Origin: Rhodospirillaceae bacterium
Lineage (GTDB): Bacteria; Pseudomonadota; Alphaproteobacteria; UBA8366; Aestuariispiraceae
Length of the DNA stretch: 64,000 nucleotides
Direction of reading: 5' to 3'
NCBI GenBank assembly: GCA_002709955.1
Contig: PAQY01000005.1
Location: 62,001-126,000 of the forward strand
The first letter of the stretch is position 1; every line of letters begins with the position of its first letter. Below are positions 28,728-39,381 of the stretch, in pieces. The position numbers were made by a program, and so were the translations under genes. The notes under the pieces are model-generated. The model made no database searches, was not told the DNA's origin, and saw only the letters and a list, made by a program, of their open reading frames with translations.

Positions 28728-29582
28728 ATGCAAATCTGTGAAACAAAGCACGCGATCCGCGCCCATGTCGCAGGGCTGCGCAACAAGGGCCATCGCATTG
28801 GCCTGGTGCCGACAATGGGCTATCTGCATGAGGGACATCTGCAATTGGTGCGGCGGGCGGCGGCGCAGTCCGATCATGTCGTGGTGACGATTTTCGTCAA
28901 TCCCTTGCAGTTTGGTCGCAATGAGGATTTAGACAGCTATCCCCGCGATGCAGAGCGGGATTTCGCCCTGTTGCGATCCGAAGGTGTCTCGGCAGTATTC
29001 TGCCCAAGCCCTGAAGAGATGTATGCAGAAGCGGCAGATACCCATGTCGATGTGCCCAGCCTGTCTGGCATATTGCAGGGGCTACAGCGCCCCGGAAATT
29101 TTCGCGGCGTCGCAACCGTGGTGACGAAATTGTTTAACATCGTTCAGGCGGATATCGCTGTCTTTGGTGAAAAGGACTATCAGCAACTGACCGTTATTCG
29201 CCGCATGGTCGCCGATTTGGACATGCCCATAGAGATCATCGCCCACCCGACCGTGCGGGAGGCTGACGGGCTGGCCATGTCGTCCCGCAATGTGCATTTA
29301 ACTGCAGAAGAGCGCGCCATCGCGCCCATCATCAACAAGGCCCTGGACAAGGCCCAGGCCATTGCGCGCGATACTGCGGACATACAGACCATCCTTGACG
29401 GCCTGTATGCCACCCTGCGGGAAGAGCCGCTTTTACAAATCAGAACCGTTGATATCGTGGATGCCCAGACGCTGGAGCCCCTCCATAGCCTGACACAGCC
29501 AGCCGTCATTCTGGTCACGGCGGAACTGGGGTCGGTCCTGTTGCTGGATCAACGCGTCATTACACCAAGACAGGGGGGCTGA
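28728..29582 (+). CDS. panC: Pantothenate synthetase
   Basis: PanC joins pantoate and beta-alanine using ATP to make pantothenate, the CoA precursor. The 284-aa product has the signatures [24 protein letters not shown]-type segment [24 protein letters not shown] and MSSRNVHL. It precedes panB; the panC stop and panB start overlap in TGATG, so translation is coupled. Confidence 0.97.
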   Translation: MQICETKHAIRAHVAGLRNKGHRIGLVPTMGYLHEGHLQLVRRAAAQSDHVVVTIFVNPLQFGRNEDLDSYPRDAERDFALLRSEGVSAVFCPSPEEMYAEAADTHVDVPSLSGILQGLQRPGNFRGVATVVTKLFNIVQADIAVFGEKDYQQLTVIRRMVADLDMPIEIIAHPTVREADGLAMSSRNVHLTAEERAIAPIINKALDKAQAIARDTADIQTILDGLYATLREEPLLQIRTVDIVDAQTLEPLHSLTQPAVILVTAELGSVLLLDQRVITPRQGG

Positions 29583-30391
29583 TGAGCCGTCACACCCGCA
29601 TAAAGCGCCGCACCGCACCGACGATCACCGCGATGAAGGGGGGCGTGCCCATCGTGTCCCTGACGGCCTATAGCGCCTGTATGGCGTCCCTGGTTGATCC
29701 CCATGTGGATTTCATCCTGGTGGGCGACAGTCTGGGCATGGTCGCCCATGGGATGGACTCCACGACACCGGTTTCGCTGGACCTGATGATCGCCCATGGT
29801 CGCGCCGTTGTTGCGGGAACATCCCAGGCGCTGATCATCGTGGATATGCCTTTTGGCAGTTATGAGGAAAGCCCGGAATCCGCCTTTCGCAATGCCGCCC
29901 GAATCCTGAAGGAAACCGGCTGCGGTGCTGTGAAACTGGAAGGCGGCGCACGCTGTGCAGAAACGATCCGCTTTCTGGTAGAACGCGGCATTCCGGTCAT
30001 GGGTCATATCGGCCTGACGCCGCAATCGACCCATGTCATGGGCGGTTTCAAAACACAGGGGCGGGACCGCGATAGCTGGCCCGACCATCAGGCCGATGCT
30101 CAGGCCGTTGCCCAGGCAGGGGCCTTCGCCGTCGTTCTGGAGGGAATGGTCGAGGAACTGGCCGCAAAGCTGACACAGGAAATTGCCATCCCCACCATCG
30201 GCATTGGGGCGTCGCCTGCCTGTGACGGGCAAATTCTGGTTCTGGAGGATATGTTGGGCATAACCCAGAATCCCCCAAAATTCGTGAAGGTCTTTGCAGA
30301 TATCGGCTCACAGATCGACACCGCCGTTGAACGCTATGCCCAATCCGTGAAAGACAGGAGTTTTCCGACACAGGATCAGACCTATCGCTGA
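29582..30391 (+). CDS. panB: 3-methyl-2-oxobutanoate hydroxymethyltransferase
   Basis: PanB transfers a hydroxymethyl group from methylene-tetrahydrofolate to ketoisovalerate, giving ketopantoate. The 269-aa TIM-barrel has [37 protein letters not shown] and [19 protein letters not shown]. Coupled to panC by a one-base stop-start overlap. panE/ilvC and panD are not adjacent. Confidence 0.97.
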   Translation: MSRHTRIKRRTAPTITAMKGGVPIVSLTAYSACMASLVDPHVDFILVGDSLGMVAHGMDSTTPVSLDLMIAHGRAVVAGTSQALIIVDMPFGSYEESPESAFRNAARILKETGCGAVKLEGGARCAETIRFLVERGIPVMGHIGLTPQSTHVMGGFKTQGRDRDSWPDHQADAQAVAQAGAFAVVLEGMVEELAAKLTQEIAIPTIGIGASPACDGQILVLEDMLGITQNPPKFVKVFADIGSQIDTAVERYAQSVKDRSFPTQDQTYR

Positions 30392-30460
30392 GGCGAAAGC
30401 ATGCCATACTGAATAGGCACAATTGCCTGTTTCAAAAAGTATTTCTAATAAGGAAACGCC

Positions 30461-31060
30461 ATGTCCGCCCCAAAGACCCTGTTGGCCATGTCCGGCGCTG
30501 ATCTGACGCCGGCTGCCTTGTCCGGTTCCACCCTGTTGTTGATTGATTGCCAGGAAGAATACCGCAGCGGGTTTCTGCCACTGCCCGGCATCGATGCGGC
30601 CCTGACAGAATGCAAAACACTCCTTGAGCGCGCCCGTGGCCTGCAACGCCCCATCGTGCATGTGCGCCATGTTGGAAAGCCTGGCGGGGCCTTTGACATT
30701 ACCGGCACAGGCGGACAGATCCTGACAGAGGTCGCGCCCCAGGATGGTGAACCAGTCGTCGATAAGGGGCTGCCCAACAGCTTTGCCAAGACCCGTTTAC
30801 ACGACGTCCTGACAGCGCAGGGGGCGACATCGCTGATCATTGTCGGCTTCATGACCCATATGTGCGTCAGTTCCACCGCCCGGGTCGCCCTGGATCTGGG
30901 ATATCGCACCACCGTGGTGGACCAGGCCTGTGCCACGCGGGACCTGCCCAAGCCGGGTGGGGGCACCCTGTCTGCCGCAGACCTGCATATCGCGGCCCTC
31001 ACCGGCCTGTCAGACCGGTTTTCCATCATCGCGCCGGATGCGGCCTCGATTACAGACTGA
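30461..31060 (+). CDS. Isochorismatase-family cysteine hydrolase
   Basis: A 199-aa hydrolase of the isochorismatase/nicotinamidase superfamily. The catalytic triad can be placed: Asp in LLLIDCQEEY (residue about 28), a Lys in DKGLPNSFAKT (about 106) and Cys in GFMTHMCVSSTARVALD (about 133). The substrate is unknown; a small amide is likely. AAGGAAA lies 6 bases before the ATG. It follows panB by 69 bases and ends 3 bases from the convergent pheT stop. Confidence 0.88.
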   Translation: MSAPKTLLAMSGADLTPAALSGSTLLLIDCQEEYRSGFLPLPGIDAALTECKTLLERARGLQRPIVHVRHVGKPGGAFDITGTGGQILTEVAPQDGEPVVDKGLPNSFAKTRLHDVLTAQGATSLIIVGFMTHMCVSSTARVALDLGYRTTVVDQACATRDLPKPGGGTLSAADLHIAALTGLSDRFSIIAPDAASITD

Positions 31061-31063
31061 TCC

Positions 31064-33472
31064 CTATCCGCGCAACACGCCGCCGGTAGCCTTATGAACG
31101 CTGGTGACAACCTTATCCGCCAGGGCATCCAGGTCCTTGTCGGTCAGGGTCGCATCAACCGGCTGTAGCGTCACGGCCAGGGCGATGGATTTCTTGCCCG
31201 CCATATCGGCCCCCTGATAGACGTCGAACACCGATACATCGGTGATCAGCGCCTTATCCGCCCCAAGCACAGCCCGCACCACCTTCTCGGCAGAGACATT
31301 AGCATCGACCAGGAAGGCGAAGTCACGACCAACCGGTTGCAGTGGGGAGGCCTTCAGCAAGGGTCGCGTCTTGCCACCGCCCTTCTTTGCCTTGGGCTGG
31401 GGGATGACATCCATGAAAATTTCAAATGCCGCAACACGACCGCGCAGATCATAGTCTTTGGCGATGGCCGGATGAATCTCCCCAAACCGCGCCAGCAGCA
31501 TCGGGCCCAGACGCAAGGTGCCGAAACGGCCTGGATGATACCAGTCAGGGGCCACATCGTCGCCGACCTGCAAGCGGTCAATGGGCGCGCCACAGGCTTC
31601 CAGAACGGCCATGACATCCGCCTTCGCGTCAAAGACATCAGGGCTGCGGCTGGTTTCCATCCAATGACGCGGGATCTGTTTGCCCGCCCGGATGCCCGTC
31701 GCCACCATATCCTGATCTTTCGGGCCACGCCCCCGGAAGACCGGGCCGACTTCAAACAAGGCCAGGTCGGCATAGCCGCGCCCGGTATTGCGCTGTGCCG
31801 CGGCCAGCAGATTGGGCAGGATCGACGGGCGCATCGCGTCCAGATCGGCGCTGATCGGATTGGCCAGGGCCAGGACCTGCGGATCGCCACCAAAGGTCAC
31901 GGCATCAGCCTTCGCCAGGAAGGACCAGGTCACGGCCTCAAACATGCCACGCTGGGCCAATTGCTTTTTGGCAAAGGCGACACGGCGCTGACCCAGGGTC
32001 AGGATCGGTTGCGACAGGGCGGTTTCCCGGTCCAGAGAGACCGCCGGGATGGCATCAAAGCCCCTCACCCGCAGCACTTCTTCGATAAGGCATTGTTCGT
32101 GTTCGACATCATTGCGCCAGGTTGGCGTTATCGCCGTAATGACATCGCCATCGCGCGTTGTCTCAAAGCCCAGACGATCCAGGATCGCCTGACACTCTTC
32201 CGCCGGAACCGCCAGACCGCCAAAGCTTTCCAGGCGATCGGTGCGCAGGGTCAAGGTCTTGCGATTATCAGGAATGTCGCCCGCCGTGGTCAGGCGCGAA
32301 ACCTCCCCACCGCACAATTTCTGTACCAGGCGTGCGGTCACTTCAGGACCCCAGACAAGGCCTTGCGTATCCAGGCCCCGCTCAAACCGATAGCGGGCAT
32401 CGGAATCGATGTTCAGGCGCCGCCCGGTTTCTGCCACCCGGATCGGGTCGAACAGGGCAACCTCCAGAAAAACCTCGGTCGTGTCATCGGTACAGCCGGA
32501 CAGTTCACCCCCCATGACGCCGCCAATCCCCTGAGGGCCTGCCGCATCGCCAATCACCGGCATGCCGTCTTCCAGGGTATAGGTCTTCTCATCCAGCGCC
32601 AGAATGGTTTCCCCCGCCTTGGCCCGGCGCATGGTCAGGGTATCGCCCTGAACTTTAGCCGCATCAAAGACATGCAGGGGCCGCCCCAGATCGAAGCTGA
32701 CATAATTGGTGATATCGACCAGCGCGGAAATCGGGCGCAGGCCGATGGCAATCAACCGCCGCTGCATCCAGGCCGGAGAGGGGCCATTCTTGACGCCCCT
32801 GAAATGCCGCCCGGCGACATAGGGAACATCACTACCGATATCCGACGACCGTGCCCATTGGATGGGGGAGTCATAGGTGCCTTCGACCGGGGACAGATCC
32901 AGAGGCTTCAATGTCCCCAGACCCTTTGCCGCCAAATCGCGCGCAACACCGCGCACGCCCAGACAATCACCACGATCCGGCGTGATCGCAATATCAATCA
33001 CCGGATCATTCAGACCGCGATATTCCGCAAAGGACATGCCGATTGGCGCGTCTTCGGGCAGGTCGATAATGCCATCATGGTCATCACTCAGGCCCATTTC
33101 CCGCTCGGAACACAGCATGCCATTGGATTCTTCGCCCCGGATCACGCCAGGCTTCAAATCCACACCGGTGCCCGGAATATGGCTGCCCGCGGGCGCAAAA
33201 ACGCCCTTCATCCCGGTTCGCGCATTGGGCGCGCCACAGACAACCTGAACCACGTCGCCAGTGCCCGTTTCCACCATGCAGACGCGCAGTCGATCCGCAT
33301 TGGGATGCTGTTTCGCTTCACGCACATAGGCAATGGTAAACGGCCCCAGCTTCGCAGCCGGATCATCAACCCCTTCAAGCTCCAGACCCAAAGAGGTCAG
33401 CGCATCGGTGATCTCCGTCAACGACGCATCGGTTTCAAGATGATCTTTCAACCAGGATAATGTGAATTTCAT
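31064..33472 (-). CDS. pheT: Phenylalanine-tRNA ligase beta subunit
   Basis: The 802-aa beta subunit of PheRS, which charges tRNA-Phe and edits Tyr-tRNA-Phe. The N-terminal EMAP-like tRNA-binding domain (residues about 40-150; [19 protein letters not shown]), B3/B4 editing region, B5 and the catalytic-like core are in order, and the C-terminal FDX-ACB anticodon-binding domain has [18 protein letters not shown]. Its ATG overlaps the pheS stop by four bases. Confidence 0.98.
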   Translation of the reverse strand: MKFTLSWLKDHLETDASLTEITDALTSLGLELEGVDDPAAKLGPFTIAYVREAKQHPNADRLRVCMVETGTGDVVQVVCGAPNARTGMKGVFAPAGSHIPGTGVDLKPGVIRGEESNGMLCSEREMGLSDDHDGIIDLPEDAPIGMSFAEYRGLNDPVIDIAITPDRGDCLGVRGVARDLAAKGLGTLKPLDLSPVEGTYDSPIQWARSSDIGSDVPYVAGRHFRGVKNGPSPAWMQRRLIAIGLRPISALVDITNYVSFDLGRPLHVFDAAKVQGDTLTMRRAKAGETILALDEKTYTLEDGMPVIGDAAGPQGIGGVMGGELSGCTDDTTEVFLEVALFDPIRVAETGRRLNIDSDARYRFERGLDTQGLVWGPEVTARLVQKLCGGEVSRLTTAGDIPDNRKTLTLRTDRLESFGGLAVPAEECQAILDRLGFETTRDGDVITAITPTWRNDVEHEQCLIEEVLRVRGFDAIPAVSLDRETALSQPILTLGQRRVAFAKKQLAQRGMFEAVTWSFLAKADAVTFGGDPQVLALANPISADLDAMRPSILPNLLAAAQRNTGRGYADLALFEVGPVFRGRGPKDQDMVATGIRAGKQIPRHWMETSRSPDVFDAKADVMAVLEACGAPIDRLQVGDDVAPDWYHPGRFGTLRLGPMLLARFGEIHPAIAKDYDLRGRVAAFEIFMDVIPQPKAKKGGGKTRPLLKASPLQPVGRDFAFLVDANVSAEKVVRAVLGADKALITDVSVFDVYQGADMAGKKSIALAVTLQPVDATLTDKDLDALADKVVTSVHKATGGVLRG

Positions 33473-34554
33473 GGTGTCAGCCCCCGTACCAAACTCGCCG
33501 CTTCTAATGGCACGAAGCCGTAATGTTTCAGCCAGCGCAAATCGGCGTCGAAGAAGGTGCGCAAATCGGGAATGCCGTATTTCAGCATCGCGATGCGCTC
33601 AATCCCCATGCCGAAGGCGAAGCCCTGATATTCGTCGGGATCGATGCCCGACATCGCCAGAACCTTGGGGTTCACCATGCCGCAGCCAAGGATTTCCAAC
33701 CAACCCTCACCAGGGCCGATGGTCAATTCACCGCCCTTGCGGGAACAGCCGATATCGACCTCCGCCGAGGGTTCGGTGAAAGGGAAATAGCTGGGGCGGA
33801 ATTGCAGTGGGATATCGTCGATTTCGAAATAGGCAGAGCAGAAATCCTGCAACACGCCCTTCAGATGACCGAAATGGGTCTTTTTGTCGATCACCAGACC
33901 TTCGACCTGATGGAACATCGGCGTATGGGTCATATCACTGTCAGAGCGATAGGTGCGGCCTGGCGCGATGATGCGGATCGGCGGCTTCTGGCTTTCCATC
34001 GTGCGCACCTGAACGGGCGAAGTATGGGTGCGCAGCACCGTGGTCATATCCACGCCGCCCTGATCATCGGCCATATAGAAGGTATCGTGCATCTGCCGCG
34101 CGGGGTGTTCAGCGGGCATATTCAATGCCGTGAAGTTATAATAATCGCTTTCGATATCCGGCCCTTCGGCGACGGCAAAGCCCATTTCGCCAAAGATCGC
34201 GATAATCTCGTCCAGGGTCTGGCTGATCGGGTGCAGGCGGCCCATGGTTTCCGGGCGCGCAGGCAGGGAAACATCAACCTGATCATCGACCAGTTTTGCG
34301 TTCAGCGCGTCGCGTTCCAGACCGAATTTGCGGGCCTCAATGGCGGTCGCGATGGTTTCCTTCAGCACATTCAGTGCCTGACCGGCGGCCTTGCGGGCCT
34401 CAGGGTCCAGGGCACCCAACCCTTTCATCTGTTCGGTGATGCGGCCCTTTTTTCCCAGCGCCTCAACCCGAACATCATCCAGTTCTTTCAGATCTGACGC
34501 CGCCTCGATGCGCGTTAAAAGCGCGGCTTTCAGATCGTCTGCATCGCCTGTCAT
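33469..34554 (-). CDS. pheS: Phenylalanine-tRNA ligase alpha subunit
   Basis: The catalytic subunit of PheRS, 361 aa from the ATG at 34554. An N-terminal coiled coil (about 1-90) is followed by the class-II aminoacylation core with motif 2 ([20 protein letters not shown]), the segment [19 protein letters not shown] and motif 3 ([18 protein letters not shown]). AGGTGG lies about 8 bases upstream. It lies behind rplT with a terminator-type hairpin between. Confidence 0.98.
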   Translation of the reverse strand: MTGDADDLKAALLTRIEAASDLKELDDVRVEALGKKGRITEQMKGLGALDPEARKAAGQALNVLKETIATAIEARKFGLERDALNAKLVDDQVDVSLPARPETMGRLHPISQTLDEIIAIFGEMGFAVAEGPDIESDYYNFTALNMPAEHPARQMHDTFYMADDQGGVDMTTVLRTHTSPVQVRTMESQKPPIRIIAPGRTYRSDSDMTHTPMFHQVEGLVIDKKTHFGHLKGVLQDFCSAYFEIDDIPLQFRPSYFPFTEPSAEVDIGCSRKGGELTIGPGEGWLEILGCGMVNPKVLAMSGIDPDEYQGFAFGMGIERIAMLKYGIPDLRTFFDADLRWLKHYGFVPLEAASLVRGLTP

Positions 34555-34580
34555 TCGTCCAACCACCTTAAATAAGAAAA

Positions 34581-34629
34581 CGCCGGCTCTCCATAGGACC
34601 TTGCAGCACAAGGGGTAGGAGAGCCGGCG
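34581..34629 (-). terminator. Terminator or attenuator between rplT and pheS
   Basis: A perfect 12-bp stem (CGCCGGCTCTCC, 34581-34592, and its complement 34618-34629). On the minus strand it is followed by TTTTCTTATTT and then the pheS ribosome site, so pheST would be expressed by read-through, attenuation or a promoter inside this short gap. A second small hairpin, CCCTGA-GAGA-TCAGGG (34670-34655), lies just upstream. No leader peptide with Phe codons was found. Confidence 0.75.
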
Positions 34630-34686
34630 CTTTACAACTTCATCCGCCAGATTTCCCTGATCTCTCAGGGTTTAGGCGTCGCCGAC

Positions 34687-35058
34687 TCACTTTGCGGCAA
34701 GAGCCTCTTGGGCCCGCCCGACCAGCGCCTTGAAGGCCTCTGGGTCGTGCACCGCGATATCGGCCAGAACCTTACGGTCCAGTTCGATATCCGCCTTGTT
34801 CAGGCCATCGATAAATCGGGCATAGGTCATCAGCTGGTCGCTGGCATCGCGCACGGCGGCGTTGATGCGCTGGATCCACAGCTTGCGGAATTCCCGCTTG
34901 CGGACGCGCCGGTCGCGATAGGCGTACTGGCCGGCCTTCTCCACCGCCTGAACGGCTGTGCGGAAGGTGTTTTTGCGCCGACCGCGGAAACCGTCCGCAG
35001 CCTTAATAACTTTTCTGTGTTTTGCGTGGGTTGTTACACCCCGTTTTACGCGTGCCAT
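34687..35058 (-). CDS. rplT: 50S ribosomal protein L20
   Basis: The 123-aa rRNA-binding protein L20, needed for early 50S assembly. The conserved N-terminus ([35 protein letters not shown]) and [20 protein letters not shown] are present. It follows rpmI by 49 bases. In E. coli L20 represses its own operon; no such RNA element is evident here. Confidence 0.98.
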   Translation of the reverse strand: MARVKRGVTTHAKHRKVIKAADGFRGRRKNTFRTAVQAVEKAGQYAYRDRRVRKREFRKLWIQRINAAVRDASDQLMTYARFIDGLNKADIELDRKVLADIAVHDPEAFKALVGRAQEALAAK

Positions 35059-35107
35059 GAGTGTGGCTCCTCGAAATCTAGTGTCTTACGATGTGAAACA
35101 GGGATGC

Positions 35108-35308
35108 TTACTGACCGCGAAGCCAGTTGCGCTTTACCACGGTGGCATCAGAGGCGCACATGATCTGGCCCCCCCGGTTCTGCCGCTTCATCTGCGTAGG
35201 ACGGTTCGAGGTATTGTGGCGCAGGCAGGCGCTGTAGAAACGCACTTTGCCGGTGCCGGTGATTTTGAACCGCTTTTTGGCGGAACTCTTCGACTTAATC
35301 TTGGGCAT
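35108..35308 (-). CDS. rpmI: 50S ribosomal protein L35
   Basis: The 66-aa L35: MPKIKSKSSAKKRFKITGTGK is the typical N-terminus. The C-terminal half (NRPTQMKRQNRGG...) differs from the most common form but keeps basic character. It is paired with rplT. infC, the usual upstream neighbour, is not found; an HAD phosphatase gene lies there instead. Confidence 0.95.
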   Translation of the reverse strand: MPKIKSKSSAKKRFKITGTGKVRFYSACLRHNTSNRPTQMKRQNRGGQIMCASDATVVKRNWLRGQ

Positions 35309-35499
35309 TTTTAAACTCCATCTGTGGGCGGATGATCCGGTAAAGAATCAGGGCCGCTTCTTCGTAAGGCGGCCGGGCATACCCATTGGGCCCGGAACGC
35401 GCCGCTTTTGCGCCCCAATCATACAATTGAGGACGCGGGCTTATAGACCCGCAAGCCAGTGCTGGCAAGGCCCCGAAGCAAGAAAGACGACGAAAAGTG

Positions 35500-36207
35500 T
35501 CAGGCCCGCTCCAGGGCGGTCACCAACTGGGTCAGCCAGACCGTCAGATCCTCCGTCTGATGATGCACAAAGCCATCCGATGCCCCATCCCCGGACCAGG
35601 CATGATCGGTTTTCACCCAAACCGTCCGCATGCCCAGTTCCGCCGGGACCTTGAGATTTTTCGCCATATCTTCGACCATCACAGCGCGGGTAGGGGTCAC
35701 ATCATGCGCAGTCACCATCTGATGATAGGGGGCCGCACTGGGCTTGGGCACAAAATTCGCCGCAGCAATATCAAAAATGCCATCAAAATGGGACGCAATG
35801 CCCAGACGATCCAATACGGCCTCTGCATGGGCGACCGTGCCATTGGTGAAGATCAGCTTGCGCCCCGGCAGCCGGCCCAGTGCCTGATTCAGGTCAGTAT
35901 TGGCGGGGACCGGGGAATAATCAATGTCATGCACAAAAGTTAAAAAAGCGTGGGGATCGACGCTGTGATTGTCCATCAAGCCGCGCAAGGTTGTTCCATG
36001 TTGCCGAAAATAATCCTTTTGCAGCAGTCGCGCCTCTTCATAGGAGATCGACAACAGGTCCGAGATAAACCCGCCCATCCGTAAATCGACCTGATGAAAC
36101 AGGTTGCATGTGGCCGGATACAGGGTGTTGTCCAGGTCAAAAACCCAGTCCTTTGCCCCACGGATGCCGGGATCGTCCCAGGCTGTCATTACAGGTCTAT
36201 CGCTCAT
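35500..36207 (-). CDS. HAD-superfamily pyrimidine 5'-nucleotidase-like phosphatase
   Basis: A 235-aa HAD hydrolase with all four motifs: DLDNTLY (nucleophile Asp, residue about 24), the Thr-containing IFTNGT (about 118), a Lys in VPKPSAAPY (about 152) and the acidic VMVEDMAKNL (about 176). The DxDNTLY variant and the CNLFHQVD segment match the Ssm1/Phm8 pyrimidine 5'-nucleotidase group, which dephosphorylates nucleotides. It is divergent from a diguanylate cyclase. Confidence 0.87.
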   Translation of the reverse strand: MSDRPVMTAWDDPGIRGAKDWVFDLDNTLYPATCNLFHQVDLRMGGFISDLLSISYEEARLLQKDYFRQHGTTLRGLMDNHSVDPHAFLTFVHDIDYSPVPANTDLNQALGRLPGRKLIFTNGTVAHAEAVLDRLGIASHFDGIFDIAAANFVPKPSAAPYHQMVTAHDVTPTRAVMVEDMAKNLKVPAELGMRTVWVKTDHAWSGDGASDGFVHHQTEDLTVWLTQLVTALERA

Positions 36208-36372
36208 ATCGGCAAGATGGCGCAGGTGGGCAAATTCAGCAATGGCTTTTACCGGCCAGACTTATTCACTCTTTATTCACAAAGCGGCGATACCCTGATA
36301 TCACTGTAGTCTGCATGGCGTTTTCGGGGGGATATGGTTTTCCCGGCGGCGTGCACGCTGAAGGCAGGAAGA

Positions 36373-38064
36373 ATGACCAGCGTGGCATCCAATACCAAGA
36401 CGGACCCAGGTTTTTTGACTGATGCATTCGACAGTTACGCAAGCCCAGTACTGCGATTGGACAATAATGCCCATGTCACGGGCCTGAATGCTGCTGGAAT
36501 AGACCTTGCCGCAAGCCTGAATGGTGAACCGGGCATTCCCCTGATGCCAGCAATGGTGCAATTGGCCGTCAAGGCGCGCAGCGAAGGGCGTGCCCAGACG
36601 CGCCTATTCACCCTGCCTGGCTCTGGACAGCAGATTGAGTTCCTGATGCTGCCCCAATCTGATGGCAGCCAGGTGATGATCGGGCGTGACGCGACTTTGG
36701 AGTCCAATATCCGAATGGCCCTGACGGAGTCGCGAACCCGGTTTAAAGATCTGGTGGATGTTGCCGCGGATTTCGCATGGGAAACCGATGAGAACGGCCT
36801 GTTCAGCTATATATCGGCCCGGGGGGCGTTGGGTTATCAACCAGAGGAATTGCTGGGCCAGTCCCCTGAATCCCTGTTGATCGCGCCGGAAACCGCCCCT
36901 GTCCCGCTGCCGTTTCATGCCGATCGCACCCTGCGCAATGTTGAATTATGGGTCCGCACGCAAAAGGGGGACGCTGCCTGCATTCTGATTTCTGCCATCC
37001 CGATCCCAAGCGCCGATGACCAGCCTGCCGGTGCCCGTGGCATTGCCATTGATGTATCTGAAGAACGCCATCGCCAAAGCGAACTGGCCCGGTTGAAAAT
37101 CCGCGAACGTCTGGTTGCCTATATCGTTGACGCCTTACGCAACGAAGTATCGCCCGATGACATGCTGCATGCCGCCGCGACAGCACTGGGGCGATCCACA
37201 TCTGCTGAATCCTGCATTGTTCAGGTTCGGGAACAGAATGGACCCACCCTGGAATTTGTCGCCTATGGCGCAGCCCCGGACCCGGATATGGTCAATCACG
37301 CCTTGGATCATATCCAGCGGGACAAGGGTCTGGTTTCTGATCACATCAACAGATATCACTATTTGGGAATTTCTACAGGATATGGCGGCGTCAAAAATGG
37401 GTCGATCCTGTTGTGGCGGTCGGATGCGTCAACGGGCTGGGATGAGGATGAACGCGCCCTGTTGAAAGCTGTCGAGCCGCAATTCGGAATCGTTTTTCGG
37501 CAGATCACAGATCAACATGAGCTGGAGCGGCTGTCGCGCACCGACGAATTAACGGGCCTGGGCAATCGCCGTGCCTTTATCGAAGATTTGAAACGCGAAA
37601 TGCAACGCTATGAGCGCAATGGCGTTGGCGGTGCGTTGCTGTATATGGATTTGGATAATTTCAAACCCATCAATGATGATTTTGGCCACGAAAAAGGCGA
37701 TGAAGCCCTGACGCAGATTGGTCAGATCATCACCAGCAGCACCCGACCCTATGATCTGGTCTGTCGCCTTGGCGGGGACGAGTTTGCCGCCTGGCTGGAA
37801 GGGGCTGATGAAAAAATCGCCAAATCCCGGGCCGACACCTTTCTGGAAAAGCTGGACGCATGGCGCCGGGAAAATCTGGGCGAGTCGAACCAGTTTGGCA
37901 TGTCCATCGGTATCGCCCTGTTTGCGGCAGGGCAGAATGAAAGCGTTGACGGGTTGATCGCCCGCGCGGATGCAGCAATGTATAGTGCAAAGAAGAACGG
38001 AAAGAACGGGATCGTCTTTGCGGCGGCTTCGGATCAAGGCAACAAGACCGATGGATCACAGTAA
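36373..38064 (+). CDS. Diguanylate cyclase with PAS and GAF-like sensor regions
   Basis: A 563-aa c-di-GMP synthase. A PAS domain spans about 115-230 (RFKDLVDVAADFAWETDENG), a GAF-like sensor region about 245-375 and the GGDEF domain about 385-550. The active site is intact (GGDEF, residues 467-471) and the inhibitory I-site RPYD (458-461) is in the right place, five residues before it, so product feedback is expected. No membrane helix is seen, so it is cytoplasmic. The start at 36373 has AAGG 8 bases upstream; 36334 is an alternative. Its stop overlaps the DUF2336 gene by 14 bases. Confidence 0.9.
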   Translation: MTSVASNTKTDPGFLTDAFDSYASPVLRLDNNAHVTGLNAAGIDLAASLNGEPGIPLMPAMVQLAVKARSEGRAQTRLFTLPGSGQQIEFLMLPQSDGSQVMIGRDATLESNIRMALTESRTRFKDLVDVAADFAWETDENGLFSYISARGALGYQPEELLGQSPESLLIAPETAPVPLPFHADRTLRNVELWVRTQKGDAACILISAIPIPSADDQPAGARGIAIDVSEERHRQSELARLKIRERLVAYIVDALRNEVSPDDMLHAAATALGRSTSAESCIVQVREQNGPTLEFVAYGAAPDPDMVNHALDHIQRDKGLVSDHINRYHYLGISTGYGGVKNGSILLWRSDASTGWDEDERALLKAVEPQFGIVFRQITDQHELERLSRTDELTGLGNRRAFIEDLKREMQRYERNGVGGALLYMDLDNFKPINDDFGHEKGDEALTQIGQIITSSTRPYDLVCRLGGDEFAAWLEGADEKIAKSRADTFLEKLDAWRRENLGESNQFGMSIGIALFAAGQNESVDGLIARADAAMYSAKKNGKNGIVFAAASDQGNKTDGSQ

Positions 38065-39343
38065 AAACCTGTCAGACCGCCTCCCGGATCGTGGCGCCCA
38101 GAGCCAGGATCAAGCCCTTTTGAATGCGTATGAAGATCAGAAGGCCCGCGCACGAAGCCCCAATGCCGATATTCGGATCGCCCTGGCTGGTGCGTCAGAC
38201 ACACTGCCGGAAATCCTGTATTTTCTGGCCGAAGATTCCGTGGCCGAGGTTCGGCGCTGTGTCGCCCTGAACGAAAACGCGCCGCGTCAGGCCGATCTGT
38301 TGCTGACCCAGGATCACGATGCGTCGATCCGTCAGGAATTGGCTGCAAAGATCGCCCGACTGACGCCGGAATTGACCGATGATCGGCGCTCCACATTATA
38401 CAAATTAACCGTTCAGGCGCTGGAAATTCTGGCAGAAGATCAATTGGTAAGGGTTCGTGAAATCCTGTCCCATGCGCTGAAAGACGTCGCCAAGGCTCCG
38501 CCCAATGTCATTATGACGCTGGCGCGGGACCAGGCGCTGACGGTCTGCAGTCCCATTCTGGAATTTTCGCCGGTCCTGTCAGATTCAGATTTACTGGAAA
38601 TCATCCAATCCAATCCGGTCCAGGGGGCGATGAACGCCATCAGCAGGCGGCGGGCCCTGAGGGAAAGCGTGTCGGATGCGATTGCCAAAACGGGCGACGA
38701 AGCGGCCATTACAGAGCTGTTGATCAATGACAGCGCGCAGATCCGCGAAGATACACTGGACCTTATCATCGACCGGGCCCCGCAACGCAAATCCTGGCAT
38801 GAACCCCTGGCCATGCGCCCAAAACTGTCGCCCCGCGCGGTTCAGCGTATCTCCAGCTTTGTTGCCATGAATATGTTGGACCGGATGCAGAAGCGTCTGG
38901 ATTTGGATGATGACGTAATGGTCGCCATGGCCGAGGCCGTGGAACGCCGTTTGGCAGAAGATACGCAGACGAAATTGCAGGAGCCTGAATGGGCAAATTC
39001 CGACAAATTAGACGAAACGATTGCCCATATGTACAAAGTTGGAACCCTGACAGGCAAAGCCTTGGAAAGAGCCCTGGCCCAGGGGGAAAAGCGGTTTGTG
39101 GTGAAGGGCCTGGCCCTGTTGAGTGGCCTGGCCGCTGAGACGGTTCAGAACATCATCACCAACCGCAGCGCCAAGGCGGTGATTGCGCTGACCTGGAAAG
39201 CGGGGCTGAAACCCCATTTTGCCTCTCAATTACAATCACAACTGGTCGGGCTCAGCCCAAACGATATGATCCGGATCACCGACGATCGCTGGCCCCTGTC
39301 TGACAGCGACATGCAATGGCAGATCGATTTCTACAGCAGTTGA
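38051..39343 (+). CDS. DUF2336 family protein
   Basis: A 430-aa protein of the DUF2336 family, found mostly in alphaproteobacteria and of unknown function. It is made of helical repeat-like units (PEILYFLAEDSVAEVRRCVALNENAP; DHDASIRQELAAKIARL) resembling HEAT repeats, with no membrane segment or signal. The ATG at 38051 lies within the end of the diguanylate cyclase gene, so the two are translationally coupled; a shared c-di-GMP task is inferred from this only. Confidence 0.85.
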   Translation: MDHSKNLSDRLPDRGAQSQDQALLNAYEDQKARARSPNADIRIALAGASDTLPEILYFLAEDSVAEVRRCVALNENAPRQADLLLTQDHDASIRQELAAKIARLTPELTDDRRSTLYKLTVQALEILAEDQLVRVREILSHALKDVAKAPPNVIMTLARDQALTVCSPILEFSPVLSDSDLLEIIQSNPVQGAMNAISRRRALRESVSDAIAKTGDEAAITELLINDSAQIREDTLDLIIDRAPQRKSWHEPLAMRPKLSPRAVQRISSFVAMNMLDRMQKRLDLDDDVMVAMAEAVERRLAEDTQTKLQEPEWANSDKLDETIAHMYKVGTLTGKALERALAQGEKRFVVKGLALLSGLAAETVQNIITNRSAKAVIALTWKAGLKPHFASQLQSQLVGLSPNDMIRITDDRWPLSDSDMQWQIDFYSS

Positions 39344-39381
39344 GTCCCAAGCCACCTGACAGAGGCGCTATGCAGGCCTTG

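Noticed and set aside
31337-33460. Open frame of about 700 codons opposite pheT
   Set aside because: Same reason: pheT is certain and the opposite frame shows no recognisable domain, only the GC-rich shadow pattern.
34630-34686. Leader peptide for pheST attenuation
   Set aside because: Only a three-codon frame (Met-Lys-Leu) starts with ATG; no run of Phe codons exists.
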